This document shows positions 34,822 through 45,555 of a DNA stretch of 64,000 nucleotides, piece after piece. Numbering within the stretch: the first letter of the stretch is position 1; every line of letters starts with the position of its first letter. The notes below the pieces were generated by a model. That model saw nothing but the letters and a program-made list of their open reading frames with translations, was not told where the DNA came from and did not search any database. This DNA is from Polytrichum commune (taxonomy: Eukaryota; Streptophyta; Polytrichopsida; Polytrichales; Polytrichaceae), in NCBI GenBank assembly GCA_950295325.1, contig OX485806.1, forward strand, positions 46,805,169 to 46,869,168, read 5' to 3'. The position numbers and the translations under genes were made by a program.

Positions 34822-35760
34822 GTGCATGCTATATCTTCACCACCTTCGACACAAGTATCGGAGGGAAAGCTTCCAGATATGAATATACTAGAGGACGAAC
34901 ATGAGGTAGAAGAAGAGTCTCTTGGAGATGATGCTCACTTTCTAGGTAGTGAGGATGAGATTTGGACCAGGCAGAAAGTTAACTCTGTGGCCACGATTAC
35001 AAGCTTGAGATTTCAACCAAACAGTTCCTCGCGATTTAATATTCCGTTGTGCAGATTGATGGCAATGCCAATGGTACGGCCAACTCTGGCATCCGATCTT
35101 GCTAAGCTCGAGCAAGAATTTGTGTACGGATACATGGAAGGCGCTTCGGTCTTTTATGTTACAACCACCAATGAAGACGGAAAGACCCATGAAGTGACGG
35201 AAGCTGATAAAGCTTCCTGGGTCCTATTTGGAACACCAAAAACGCCATTTTCAACTCATTTCTCCTCTCGGATCCAACGTTGGCTCCATTCACAAATTTG
35301 ATGTTTTTTGTGTGCGACGGCAACCATAGGCGTCAAGCTTGATTAAATCACATTGACAGACTTCACCGAACTGATGAGGATTGGCATTATTTGGTGGATT
35401 CAATTCTCCTTGACACAAAGGAGAAAAATGGACTTGTTATGCAAGTCATGCACAACATAAACAAGTATGTTCATTCTCTTTTGATATATAATCTTTCATT
35501 GAAAATTCAATATAATTTCACTTTCTTTCTTACTACGATAATCTAATATCTTCCATTTGATTTTTGTATTTAGACATACAGAGGACTCTCATGTGAAGAC
35601 CAACATTGTCCATACCCTCTTCAGGGTTCAGAAGTATGGTCTTATGTCAATTGAACAATTCAATGACATTTTGAGTCCAACCGACCTCAAAAAAGGCAAG
35701 AAGTCTCAGAAGACTTGGTATTCGTTACCATTACATGTGTTTACAAATTTCATATTTCAG
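34822..35760 (+). pseudogene. Copy A cargo gene, ParB/Srx-like exons
   Basis: Exon 3 (34,822-35,464) and exon 4 (35,574-35,760). After an acidic start (EDEHEVEEES) comes a domain with the ParB/sulfiredoxin-type order: RFNIPLCRLMAMPMVRPTL (the IPL...P..R entry strand), SDLAKLEQEFVYGYMEGASV (helix), FYVTTT (strand), then FFVCDGNHRRQ, the DGNHR turn typical of ParB/Srx proteins, and VMQVMHNINKHTEDSHVKTN, in the place of the ParB asparagine box. In this superfamily the fold binds DNA and, in ParB, CTP; bacterial and phage proteins often fuse it to N6/N4 DNA methyltransferases. In this copy a frameshift near 35,221 and a TGA just after DGNHRRQA break the domain. Copy B reads through both of those points but has its own break. 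Confidence 0.6.
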
Positions 35761-35789
35761 GTGCGTCACGGAATAGTCCTAATGATTTT

Positions 35790-37440
35790 GTAAAATATGT
35801 GAACTTTGATGGTGGGCTATAGGTTAAGATTTCAGGTTCTCACATTTTGTGGATGTCCAATATATGGGGTTCGGGACCGAACCCCAATTAGGAGGTCCCT
35901 AAGTAGCCTCATTTCAGGTTAGAATCTAAAACTTTGAAGCCTCGGCTCTAGTTTGATTTTTCACATGCTCACTTTATGTTGGTTTAATTAGCTTCATTTC
36001 AGGTTAGAATGTAAATCTTTGAAAGTGGCCTATAGGCTTAGATTTCAGGGTCTCATTTTATGTGGGTGTCCAATATATGGGTTTCGGGACCGAAACCTTC
36101 CTTTGGAGGTTTAGAAGGTCACATTTTGAAGCCTCGGCTTCAAGTTTCAGATTACAGGTGCTCACTTTATATTTATCTAGTTGGCCTCATTTCATATTAG
36201 AATCTAACAATAAGAGGCCTCGGCTCTAAGTTCAGATTTAAGGTAAACACTTTATGTTGTTTTAGTTGGCCTCATTTCAGGTTAGACTCTAACTCTAAGT
36301 GGCCTCATTTGAACTTAGAAACTGGCACTTTGAAGCCTCCGCTCTAGTTTGAGATTTCAGGTGCTCACTTTATATAAGTCTAGTTGCCACATTTCAAGTT
36401 AGAATCTAACATTTTGAAGCCTAGGCTCTAGTATGAGAATTCGGGTGCTCACTTTATGTTGGTTTGGATGGCCTCATTTCAGGTTAGAATCTAACACTTT
36501 GAAGCCTCGGCTCTTGTTTGAGATTTCAGGTGCTCACTTTATATAAGTCTAGTTGGCCTCATTTCAGGTTAGAATCTAACACTTTGAAGCCTAGGCTCTA
36601 ATATGAGAATTCGGGTGTTCACTTTAAGTTGTTTTAGTTGGCCTCATTTCAGGTTAGAATCTAAGTCTTTGAAAGTGGCCTATAAGCTTAGATATCAGGT
36701 TCTCACATTATGTGGCTGTCCAATATATGGGTTTCGGGACCGAAACCTTCCTTTTGAGGTCTAGAGGGTCACACAATGAAGCCCCGGCTTCAAGGTTCAA
36801 TTAAAGGTGCTCACTTTATATATATCTAGTTGGCCTCATTTCAAGTTATAATCTAACACTTTGAAGCCTCGGCTCTAGTTTGATATTTCGGGTGCTCACT
36901 TTATATATGTGTGTTTGGCCTCATTTCAAGTTAGAATCTAACACTTTGAAGCCTCGGCTCTAGTTTGATTTTTCACATGCTCACTTTATGTTGGTTTAGT
37001 TAGCTTCATTTCAGGTTAGAATCTAAGTCTTTGAAAGTGGCCTATAAGCTTAGATATCAGGTTCTCACATTATATGGCTATCCAATATATGGGTTTCGGG
37101 ACCGAAACCTTCATTTTGAGGTCAAGAGGGTCACATTTTGAAGCCTCGGCTTCAAGGTTCGAATTACAGGTGCTCACTTTATATATATGTAGTTGGCCTC
37201 ATTTCAGGTTAGAATCTAACACTTTGAAGCCTCGGCTCTAGTTTGAGATTTTGGGTGTTCACTTTATATAAGTCTAGTTGGCCACATTTCAGGTTAAAAT
37301 CAAACACATTGAAGCCCTGGATATAGGTTCAGATTTCAGGTCTCACTTAATGTTTTGGATTTGATGGCCTCATTTCAGGTTAGATTCTAACAATGTGAAG
37401 CCTCGGCTCTAGGTTTAGATTTCGGGTGCTCTCATTTGTC
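35790..37440 (+). repeat. Copy A array 3 (forward)
   Basis: Same unit types as arrays 1-2 in the intron between exons 4 and 5. Palindromes here include GGGTTCGGGACCGAACCC (about 35,868) and the variant GGTTTCGGGACCGAAACC (about 36,070, 36,728, 37,091). Confidence 0.9.
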
Positions 37441-37543
37441 TAGCTCTAGTTCAGTTCTTTGGTCCAAAACATCTTGTCCAACTTATTAATTTCATTTTCA
37501 TTTCAAAATTTGGTTTCCTCGTTCTTGTTCTCTCTTTGTGCAG

Positions 37544-39222
37544 CATGAGCTGGGTCTCGCTGCCGACGAGGGTGCACGTCAGCTTGTGGAGCAATCAGAA
37601 GGAGAAGTCTCCCCTGCTGACAAGGCGGTTGCGATGAAAGCCGCAGTTGAGAAGAGATCTCTGGCACTTCGCATGAAAATGGGAAAATTGGTTGTTGTGG
37701 CGAACCCGGAGCTTACCGACGGTTGGCTACGTGAGGTACGCACCCTGATCCTTTGTGCATATCAATCTTTTAAGCTTATCCGTTTGACTGAGGAACTCAC
37801 AAGAGTTCTGTCTTTCAGATTGAGCGACATTACACATTAAACTCACTTTCCCCGGACCTCAACTTAGAGAAGTTGCAGCTCATTGCAACTTCAAGGGCGT
37901 CTCCGGCAATGAAAATAAAATGGCTAGAGTACTTTAATTCATCTGCTTCCACTCGCGAGGCCCGAAAGCTACCTCCCAAGCCTATCAACGAAGATAAATT
38001 GGCAAATTTCTTGGCAAAGGCTTGTTTCTGGGCAGGAGTAAGTCCACTGCTTCTATTCAATATTCAGTTCATTGAATTCATCTTTGGCATGTAATTTACA
38101 CAACTATCATTCTTTATTTCATCGACTTGATTTAGAAATTGGTCCAGCTGATGCTTATTTTCTTGCTTAACAGATCTCAGAACAGGCCAGTCTCATTTTT
38201 GACGAGACCATGCGTCAAGACCGAGTTCCTATCAACATGAGTATTGCCAGTGAGCCCATGTTATTGCCAGCGTATATCGAAGACTGTCACATGAAGTTAT
38301 GGGACCATGCCTTCAACACCTACTTCAGAGGACAAGATTCCTTCAAAAAAGATGACGAGTTCGTTGGATTTAACAGAGCTGTCCTAGTTGTCCGCCGAGT
38401 TTTTTTTCGGTGCGTCTCTAATCTTTAAGGACTTTTCATTAATTTCAGTAATTGGTTCAGTCCATATTCTGTGTTTTGCTAGTTCGGAAGTTGTTGATGT
38501 TAATGTTATGTGTTATTTCGTAACACAGGTACTTTAAGTACGAGCTTTTGGCGAAAGGAGATATTTCCAAAGATGACCTTCCTGTATTCTTGAACACATG
38601 GCTTGATAGATCAAACTCAGCGTGCATGTTCTCGGCTCTTCAAGAACGCACATGGACAAGTTCTCACCTTACCGGCGGTGCCTGGTATCTTGATTGCGCT
38701 TTAAGTTTCACTCCTTCTTTTGAGACTGAGCTCAGGAAATCAAGGGAGGCTGTAGGTGAGTCTGGAATTGAAATGGTTGACTTACAGGCCATAGAAGATG
38801 AAAATGAGAGGGCAAAGGCAATGAAACGACGCATTGAAGAGGACCGAAAGAAAGCGCTGAGGGTCAAGGAAGCTGAGGAGAGAGCTGACCAAAAAGAGCG
38901 GGAGAAGGTGCAGAATTCGTTGGATAAGTCCACTAGAAAGGGGAAAAATAAGATGAACCCCCCTCCGGAGCCACAAGGTAAGAGTCCGGTTGCTCCAAGT
39001 CCCACATATGAATCTGGTTCTCATGCTCCAACATTTTCTAGAGGCACGAAACGCGACTCGTCCTACGAGCAGTTGAGTCAAATACCTATTATGACATCTC
39101 GGGAGGAGCTCGAGATCCATATTGAAGAGCTCATTCTCAACTCCTCATTGGAGGACGTTCTTGGCGGTGACACGGATGAATTCACCCCTTCCTACAACGA
39201 CTTGAAAACATTCATGCTCAAG
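37544..39222 (+). CDS. Copy A cargo gene, central exons (unknown domain plus coiled coil)
   Basis: Exons 37,544-37,735, 37,819-38,037, 38,174-38,409 and 38,529-39,222, all with clean GT...AG borders and open frames. Conserved blocks shared with copy B: EGARQLVEQ, KIKWLEYFNSSASTREARKL, AYIEDCHMKLWDHAF, VRRVFFRYFKYELLAKG, GAWYLDCALSFTPSFET. A strongly charged coiled-coil segment follows (EDENERAKAMKRRIEEDRKK and onward, about 38,795-38,940), then a Lys/Pro/Ser linker and an acidic helix (IEELILNSSLEDVLGG). No known family is recognised. The coiled coil suggests a dimer or multimer, as would suit binding a palindrome; that is inference. Confidence 0.7.
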
Positions 39223-39289
39223 GTACTGCTCTTCCTTTAAATTTATGCATTTCAATCTTGTCAATCCAATGGTGTGACCAGTAGAGTTA

Positions 39290-42200
39290 GAAAATTTGAG
39301 TATTTGTTCAACCTAGAACCGAGACTTCAAAATGTTTGATTCTAACCTGAAATGAGGCCAACTAGACTTATATAAAGTGAGCACCCGATATATGAACTTA
39401 GAGCAGAGGCTTCAAATTGTTAGATTATAACTTGAAATGAGGCAAACTAGATATATAAAGCGAGCACCTGTAATTTGAACCTTGAAGCCGAGGCTTCAAA
39501 GTGTTAGATTCTAACCTGAAATGAGGCCAACTAGATTTATATAAAGTGAGCACCCGAAACCTCAACATAGAACTGAGGCTTCAAATTGTTAGATTATAAC
39601 CTGAAATGAGGCCAACTACATATATATAAAGTGAGCTCCTGTAATTTGAAGCTTGAAGCCGAGGCTTCAAAATGTGACCCTCTTGACCTCAAAATGAAGG
39701 TTTCGGTCCCGAAACCCATATATTGGACAGCCACATAATGTGAGAACCTGATATCTAAGCCTATAGGCCACTTTCAAAGACTTAGATTCTAACCTGAAAT
39801 GAGGCCAACTAAAACAACATAAAGTGAGCACCTTTAATCTGAACCTAGAGCCGAGGCCTCTAATTGTTAGATTCTAACCTGAAATGTGGCCAACTAGACA
39901 TATATAAAATGAGCACTTGAAATCTGAACCTAGAGCCTCGGCTTCAAATTGGTTGATTCTGACCTGAAATGTGGCCAACTAGACTTATATAAAGTGAGCA
40001 CATTAAATCTGAACCTAGAGCCGAGGCCTCTAATTGTTTGATTCTAACCTGAAATGTGGCCAACTAGACATATATAAAATGAGCACTTGAAATCTGAACC
40101 TAGAGCCGAGGCTTCAAATTGGTTGATTCTGACCAAAAATGTGGCCAACTAGACTTATATAAAGTGAGCACCCGATATATGAACTTAGAGCTGAGGCTTC
40201 CAATTGTTAGATTATAACCTGAAATGAGGCTAACTACATATATATAAAGTGAGCTTCTGTAATTTGAACCTTGAAGCCGAGGCTTCAAAATGTGACCCTC
40301 TTGACCTCAAAATGAAGGTTTCGGTCCCGAAACCCATATATTGGACAGCCACATAATGTGAGAGCCTCATATCTAAGCCTATAGGCCACTTTCAAAGAGT
40401 TAGATTCTAACCTGAAATGAGGCCAACTAAAACAACATAGAGTGAGAACCTGATATCTTAGCCTATAGCCAACCTTCAAATTCTAGATTCTAACCTGAAA
40501 TAAGGCCAACTAAAACAACGTAAAGTGAGCACCTTAAATCTGAACCTAGAGTTGAGGCCTCTAATTGTTAGATTCTAACCTGAAATGAGGCCAACTATAC
40601 ATGTATAAAGCGAGCACCTGAAATCTCAAAGTAGAGCCGAGGCTTCAAAGTGTTATATTCTAACCTGAAATGAGGCCAACTAGAACAACATAAAGTGAGA
40701 GCACTTGAAATCTGAACCTAGAGCCTCGGCTTCAAAGCTTTAGATTATAACCTGAAATGAGGCCAACTAGATATATATAAAGTAAGCACCTGTAATTTGA
40801 ACCTTGAAGCCGAGGCTTCAAAATGTGACCCTCTAGACCTCAAAATGAAGGTTTCAGTCCCGAAACCCATATATTGGACACCCACATAAAGTAAGAACCT
40901 GATATCTAAGCCTATAGGCCACTTTCAAAGACTTAGATTCTAACCTGAAATGAGGCCAACTAAAACAACATAAAGTGAGCACCTTTAATCTGAACCTAGA
41001 GCCGAGGCCTCTAATTGTTAGATTCTAACTTGAAATGAGGCCAACTAGATATATATAAAACGAGCACCTGAAATCTCAAAGCAGATCCGAGGCTTCAAAG
41101 TGTTAGATTCTAACCTGAAATGAGTCCAACTAGACATATATAAAGTTAGCACCCGAAATCTCAACCTAGAGCCAAGGCTTCAAAGTGCTCGATTCTAACC
41201 TGAAATGAGGCCAACTAGAACAACATAAAGTGAGAGCACTTGAAATCTGAACCTAGAGCCTCGGCTTCAAAGCTTTAGATTATAACCTGAAATGAGGCCA
41301 ACTAGATATATATAAAGTAAGCACCTGTAATTTGAACCTTGAAGCCGAGGCTTCAAAATGTGACCCTCTAGACCTCAAAATGAAGGTTTTGGTCCCGAAA
41401 CCCATATATTGGACACCCACATAAAGTGAGAACCTGATATCTAAGCCTATAGGCCACTTTCAAAGACTTAGATTCTAACCTGAAATGAGGCCAACTAAAA
41501 CAACATAAAGTGAGCACCTTTAATCTGAACCTAGAGCCGAGGCCTCTAATTGTTAGATTCTAACTTGAAATGAGGCCAACTAGATATATATAAAGCGAGC
41601 ACCTGAAATCTCAAAGTAGATCCGAGGCTTCAAAGTGTTAGATTCTAACCTGAAATGAGGCCAACTAGACATATATAAAGTTAGCACCCGAAATCTCAAC
41701 CTAGAGCCAAGGCTTCAAAGTGCTCGATTCTAACCTGAAATGAGGCCAACTAGAACAACATAAAGTGAGAGCACTTGAAATCTGAACCTAGAGCCTCGGC
41801 TTCAAAGCTTTAGATTCTAACTTGAAATGAGGCCAACTAGATATATATAAAGCGAGCACCTGAAATCTCAAAGTAGATCCGAGCTTTTAAAGTGTTATAT
41901 TCTAACCTGAAATGAGGCCAACTAGACTTATATAAAGTGAGCACCCGAAATCTCAAAGTAGAGGCGAGGCTTCAAAGTGTTAGATTCTAACCTGAAATGA
42001 GGCCAACTAGACTTATATAAAGTGAGCACTTGAAATCTGAACCTAGAGCCAAGGCTCAAATTGTTAGATTCTAACCTGAAATGAGGCCAACTAAACATAT
42101 ACAAAATGAGCACTTGAAAGCTGAACCTAGAGCCGAGGCTTCAAAGTGTTAGATTCTAACCTGAAATGAGGTCAACTACATATATATAAAGTGAGCACCT

Positions 42201-42770
42201 TTAATTTGAACCTTGAAGCCAAGGCTTCAGGGTGTGACCCTCTTGACCTAAAAATGAAGGATTCGGTCCCGAAACCCATATATTGGACAGCCACATAATG
42301 TGAGAACTTGAAATCTAAACCGAAAGCCACTTTCAAAGAGTTAGATTCTAACCTGAAATGAGGCTAGCTAAAATAACATAAATTGAGCATTTGAAATCTG
42401 AACTTAGAGCCGAGGCCTCTAATTCTTAGATTCTAACCTGAAATGAGGCCAACTAGACATTTATAAAGTGAGCACCCGAAATATGAATTTAGAGTCGAGG
42501 CTTCATATTGTTAGATTCTAACCTGAAATGAGGCCATGTAGACATATATAAAGTGAGCACTTGAAATATGAATTTAGAGCCGAGGCTTCATATTGTTAGA
42601 TTCTAACCTGAAATGAGGCCACGTCGACATATATAAAGTGAGCACTTCAAATATGAATTAAGAGCCGAGGCTTCATATTGTTAGATTCTGACCTGAAATG
42701 AGGCCACGTAGACATATATAAAGTGAGCACTTGAAATCTGAACTTAGAGCCGAGGCTTCAAAGTGTTGAT
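39290..42770 (-). repeat. Copy A array 4 (inverted)
   Basis: The same units as arrays 1-3 but in reverse orientation (TTCTAACCTGAAATGAGGCC, CGAGGCTTCAAAGTGTTAGA), with palindrome GGTTTCGGTCCCGAAACC at about 39,700, 40,318, 40,852, 41,390 and 42,260. Two ~530-bp higher-order blocks (about 40,690-41,225 and 41,225-41,765) are nearly identical. The array fills the intron between the central and methyltransferase exons. Being inverted relative to arrays 1-3 of the same gene, its transcript could pair with theirs. Confidence 0.93.
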
Positions 42771-42774
42771 ATGA

Positions 42775-43096
42775 ATTTGAGCTGGACTGTGGGTTGAGGG
42801 AATCTGGTTTGGGGGTTAGGAGTTGATATTTGACTGATTATGATTTGAGTCTAAGGGTGGGTGAGGGAAGAGGGGATTCTGGTAGGGGGTAGATGTATAA
42901 AGTTTTGATTTTTCTAAGACTCTGAAATTGAAATGTAGGACTCATAAGAGGTCTCTCGGCCCCGACACACTCTGTTTAGGGTCTAATATGTTAGTGATTT
43001 TGATATGAATTTGAGCTTGACTGTGGGTTGAGGGAATCTGGTTAGGGGTTAGGAGTTGATATGTGACTGAATTTGATTTGAGTCTAAGGGTGGCAG
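42775..43096. other. Intron sequence before the methyltransferase exons
   Basis: No unit-type repeats. A ~65-bp segment with GATATGAATTTGAGC and GAGGGAATCTGGTT occurs twice (about 42,767-42,855 and 42,997-43,085), an imperfect direct repeat of ~230-bp period. Confidence 0.5.
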
Positions 43097-44580
43097 CACT
43101 CAAAAGACAAAATCCGGCACTACAAGGGTTCTCCGGAGGACCATCCCTGTTTGGACTTGATTCTTGCAGATATACCGGAAGGTCTTCCTGTTCTTGGCAT
43201 ATCAGACCCACCGTCGTCCATTCCCGCTTGGAATCAAGAATCAAAAGAGTGGTTACAACCACTCTTTGACTTTGCCGACGAACATCTACACGACAACGGG
43301 GCAATTATTTTGTTTCACCCTTTTCGCATGAGTACGAAGTCCAATATTCTTGGATATTGCAAATCGTATGGTTTTGCAATTCGGAAAGAGTGGTGGGGAA
43401 TGAACCGCCTTCATCTCACATCCCCATTAAATCCAGCATCAGCTGTAAGATAAACCTTATGTCTTCTTGCTGATCACCGCATTCAGTTTCAATTTAATCC
43501 TTGAGGTAGTTCTGAGTATAGACCCACCTAAGTATTATACTCATGTAGTTGTGTTGTTTACTTTGTAAACTAATGTTGTTCTTTATGTCTGGTACATTGT
43601 AGACCATGAGATTCGGTATTTCATTGGCGGTCAGGAGCGTGCCGGGGTCACCTGCATCGAAGTTTTCATTTCGCCATGTCCCTGCATTGGATCCTTATGG
43701 GGTGGATGTTGCACGGGATGATATTCTCCAGAACTTGGTCTCTCGTGAGGACCAGCTAACTAATGGATCCACACCATGGCGAGGGCCTCGTGAAAAGTCC
43801 GTGCTTCTAATGCAAATGTTAATTGAAGCATGTAGCTCCCCATGGGATATTATTCTAGACTGCACGGTAGCGACCGGTATGTCTTTGTAATCTTCCATTT
43901 CAGTTGGTTAATCGTTAATATTGTTTTGGTCTACAAAATTCATAGTTTTTTTTTTACTAAGTTTTTTCCAACTTCTTTATTTGCAGGATCTTCCATTCAT
44001 GCATGCCGCAATTTGCACCGTCACATTGCGGCATTAGAGGCTGATGTTGATATTTTTGAGGCCTTACTTGCTCCATTGATTATCTCTAGAGCAGCCTCTG
44101 AAGTCACTCTTGAAGACCGTGTCACCAGTTTAGAGGATCCTGAGGGTGAAGATATCCCTGTAGAGAGGATTGTGAAAAGATCTCGGTTTACTAAGTGAGT
44201 AAGGTCCACAAATTCTCTTACCTGTGTTATGTTTTTTGCTGTCATTTCTTATAAAGTTGAGTTATGAACATGGTACCATTGGCATTTGCAGATGCGATAA
44301 ATTGGGCTATCCTATTCACCAGCATTTTTTTTGTGACCCTAAATTCTATCCCAGCCCTCCAAAGTCTTGGCAACTTCCTACATATGCAAATGATATTGTT
44401 AATCAACTAGTTGGAGGTTCTTATCAGACTTTTACATCTAAATATCGTCCGGGAAGAGTTTTAGAGTTTTTGGATATAGAAGCTTTAGAATCTGATGGTC
44501 AGGCCTCCTCTGATGCAGATATTACTGATTCTAGAATGTCTTCATCATCAGGTGATCACAGTGATTCGGATATGATGTAA
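43097..44580 (+). CDS. Copy A cargo gene, beta-class DNA methyltransferase-like exons
   Basis: Exons 43,097-43,444, 43,603-43,876, 43,987-44,194 and 44,292-44,580. The first encodes LDLILADIPEGLPV, in the place of the catalytic DPPY motif IV of N6/N4 DNA methyltransferases, then WNQESKEWLQPLFDFA and GAIILFHPF. The second encodes STPWRGPREKSVLLMQMLI and DIILDCTVATG, in the place of the K.P..L...I segment and motif I (VLDPFAGSG), continuing in the third with SSIHACRN and HIAALEADVDIF. The order motif IV then motif I is that of the beta class. The fourth encodes CDPKFYPSPPKSWQL and an acidic Ser/Asp tail. The catalytic D/N/S-P-P-Y/F/W reads DIPE here and DMPE in copies B and C, so activity is uncertain; substrate (adenine or cytosine) cannot be told. 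No break is seen in these exons. Confidence 0.7.
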
Positions 44581-44929
44581 TAGCTTCATGTGAATGTCTG
44601 TGTACTATCTAATATACCGTTTTTTCTTCCGTTGGTTTTTCAGTTTGTGCACTCATTCCGCATGGAATTCATTATATGTGTATCACTTTCGGAGTTTTTG
44701 GGATTGCATATATGAAATTGTATATTTAAGTTAACTTTTGACTTCATTTTTTTTATATTGTTCAAAATATTTTCTAACACCACTTGGTTACTTGTTAATG
44801 TTTGAGTGTTTGGATTTATAAAGTGTGGTGTGGTTTTTAATATTCCAATTCCAATTGTCTTGTTGAATGCATCTTGTCGTTGTTCTCAAATAACACTACA
44901 CTTTTGTGATCGTCAACTAGTAGACAATC

Positions 44930-45165
44930 AAAAGACAAGTAGCCAAACCAAATACACCTAACATTTTGATTTCTCAAGCATATCCTACCCACAAGAAAGA
45001 GGCCTCGGATCCGAGGCCTCTTTCCAAACCTCCTCCTCATGCTAGAACATACAAGAAATGGCCAAATGCAAAAACAAGTAGCCAACTCAAATATACATAA
45101 CATTTTGATTTTCAAGCATAAGCTACCCACAACTAAGAGGCCTCGGATCCGAGGCCTCTTCCCAT
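44930..45165. repeat. Copy A right subterminal palindromes
   Basis: A ~133-bp segment occurs twice (CAAGTAGCCAA, CATAACATTTTGATT, CATA.CCTACCCACAA), each with the palindrome GGCCTCGGATCCGAGGCC extended two more base pairs on each side (about 45,001-45,022 and 45,139-45,160). The core TCGGNNCCGA is the same as in the arrays but the flanks differ from copy A's own array palindrome. Confidence 0.85.
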
Positions 45166-45380
45166 AGGTCCACCATCTTCTCAACCACACTGAATTTTCC
45201 CACGGCCATAGGGACTCGTTGGTAATTTTAAGAAATTTTTGGTCTTAAAAATTAGGCACTCCATAAATATCGGCCTCATAATTCCAAAATTAAACTTGAA
45301 ATATGTCCTAAATCCACGGTCATAGGGGTCCTAACTTTAGTTAAATGGAGTTTTAAATTTTGATTTTCTGCTCACGAGAT

Positions 45381-45427
45381 CTACTCACCGCTCACCGCTC
45401 ACATCGTAGCATTCATGGGACCGATCC
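45381..45427 (-). repeat. Copy A right TIR and target duplication
   Basis: CTCACCGCTCACCGCTCACA (45,384-45,403), TCGTAGC, 7 bp, then GGACCGATCC (45,418-45,427). Inverse of the left TIR at 22,352-22,395. Confidence 0.92.
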
Positions 45428-45555
45428 GAGGTCCGCGGAACCGGGGACTGGCCTCGTCCGGATCTAACAGACCCGATACTCTTTCTCCTCACCTGGGGAG
45501 AACGGACCCTTTCCGGAGCTCTTCCGGAACTAGCCGGCCGAGAGCCGCCTCCCTG

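Larger units (their letters stand above)
27891..44580 (+). pseudogene. Copy A cargo gene: ParB-like plus methyltransferase-like protein, ~12 exons
   Basis: Exons with GT...AG borders: 27,891-28,169; 28,325-about 28,516; 34,822-35,464; 35,574-35,760; 37,544-37,735; 37,819-38,037; 38,174-38,409; 38,529-39,222; 43,097-43,444; 43,603-43,876; 43,987-44,194; 44,292-44,580. The same exons occur in copy B in the same order (49,478-60,534) and the later ones in copy C, which is the main evidence that this is one gene. Product roughly 1,200-1,300 residues: basic N-terminus, acidic stretch, ParB/Srx-like domain, central region with coiled coil, beta-class methyltransferase-like domain, acidic Ser/Asp tail. 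The three longest introns are filled with palindromic arrays. One frameshift (about 35,221) and one in-frame TGA (about 35,340) break this copy. Whether it is truly one transcript or two is not proven; the join between exon 2 and exon 3 is the weakest link. Confidence 0.72.
22352..45417 (+). mobile_element. Copy A: large TIR transposon, 23,066 bp
   Basis: TIRs contain GCTAC, then TGTGAGCGGTG and further GAGCGGT units; both ends have 7 bp outside GCTAC. It is flanked by the 10-bp duplication GGACCGATCC (22,342-22,351 and 45,418-45,427; 11 bp if the preceding G is counted), lying in the gag element. Contents in order: transposase (minus), ORF2 (minus), divergent gap, cargo gene of ~12 exons (plus, 27,891-44,580), subterminal palindromes, right TIR. 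The introns hold arrays with palindrome GGGTTCGGGACCGAACCC; one intron also holds a 3.07-kb LTR-type insertion. Being the innermost element it is the youngest of the nest, yet its genes already carry several stops and a frameshift. This copy defines the family's full layout. Confidence 0.92.

Noticed and set aside
22352-45417. Polinton/Maverick-type element, because of the size and TIRs
   Set aside because: No polymerase B, integrase, packaging ATPase or capsid-like gene; the transposase is DDE/SWIM MULE-type and the duplication is 10 bp, not 6 bp.
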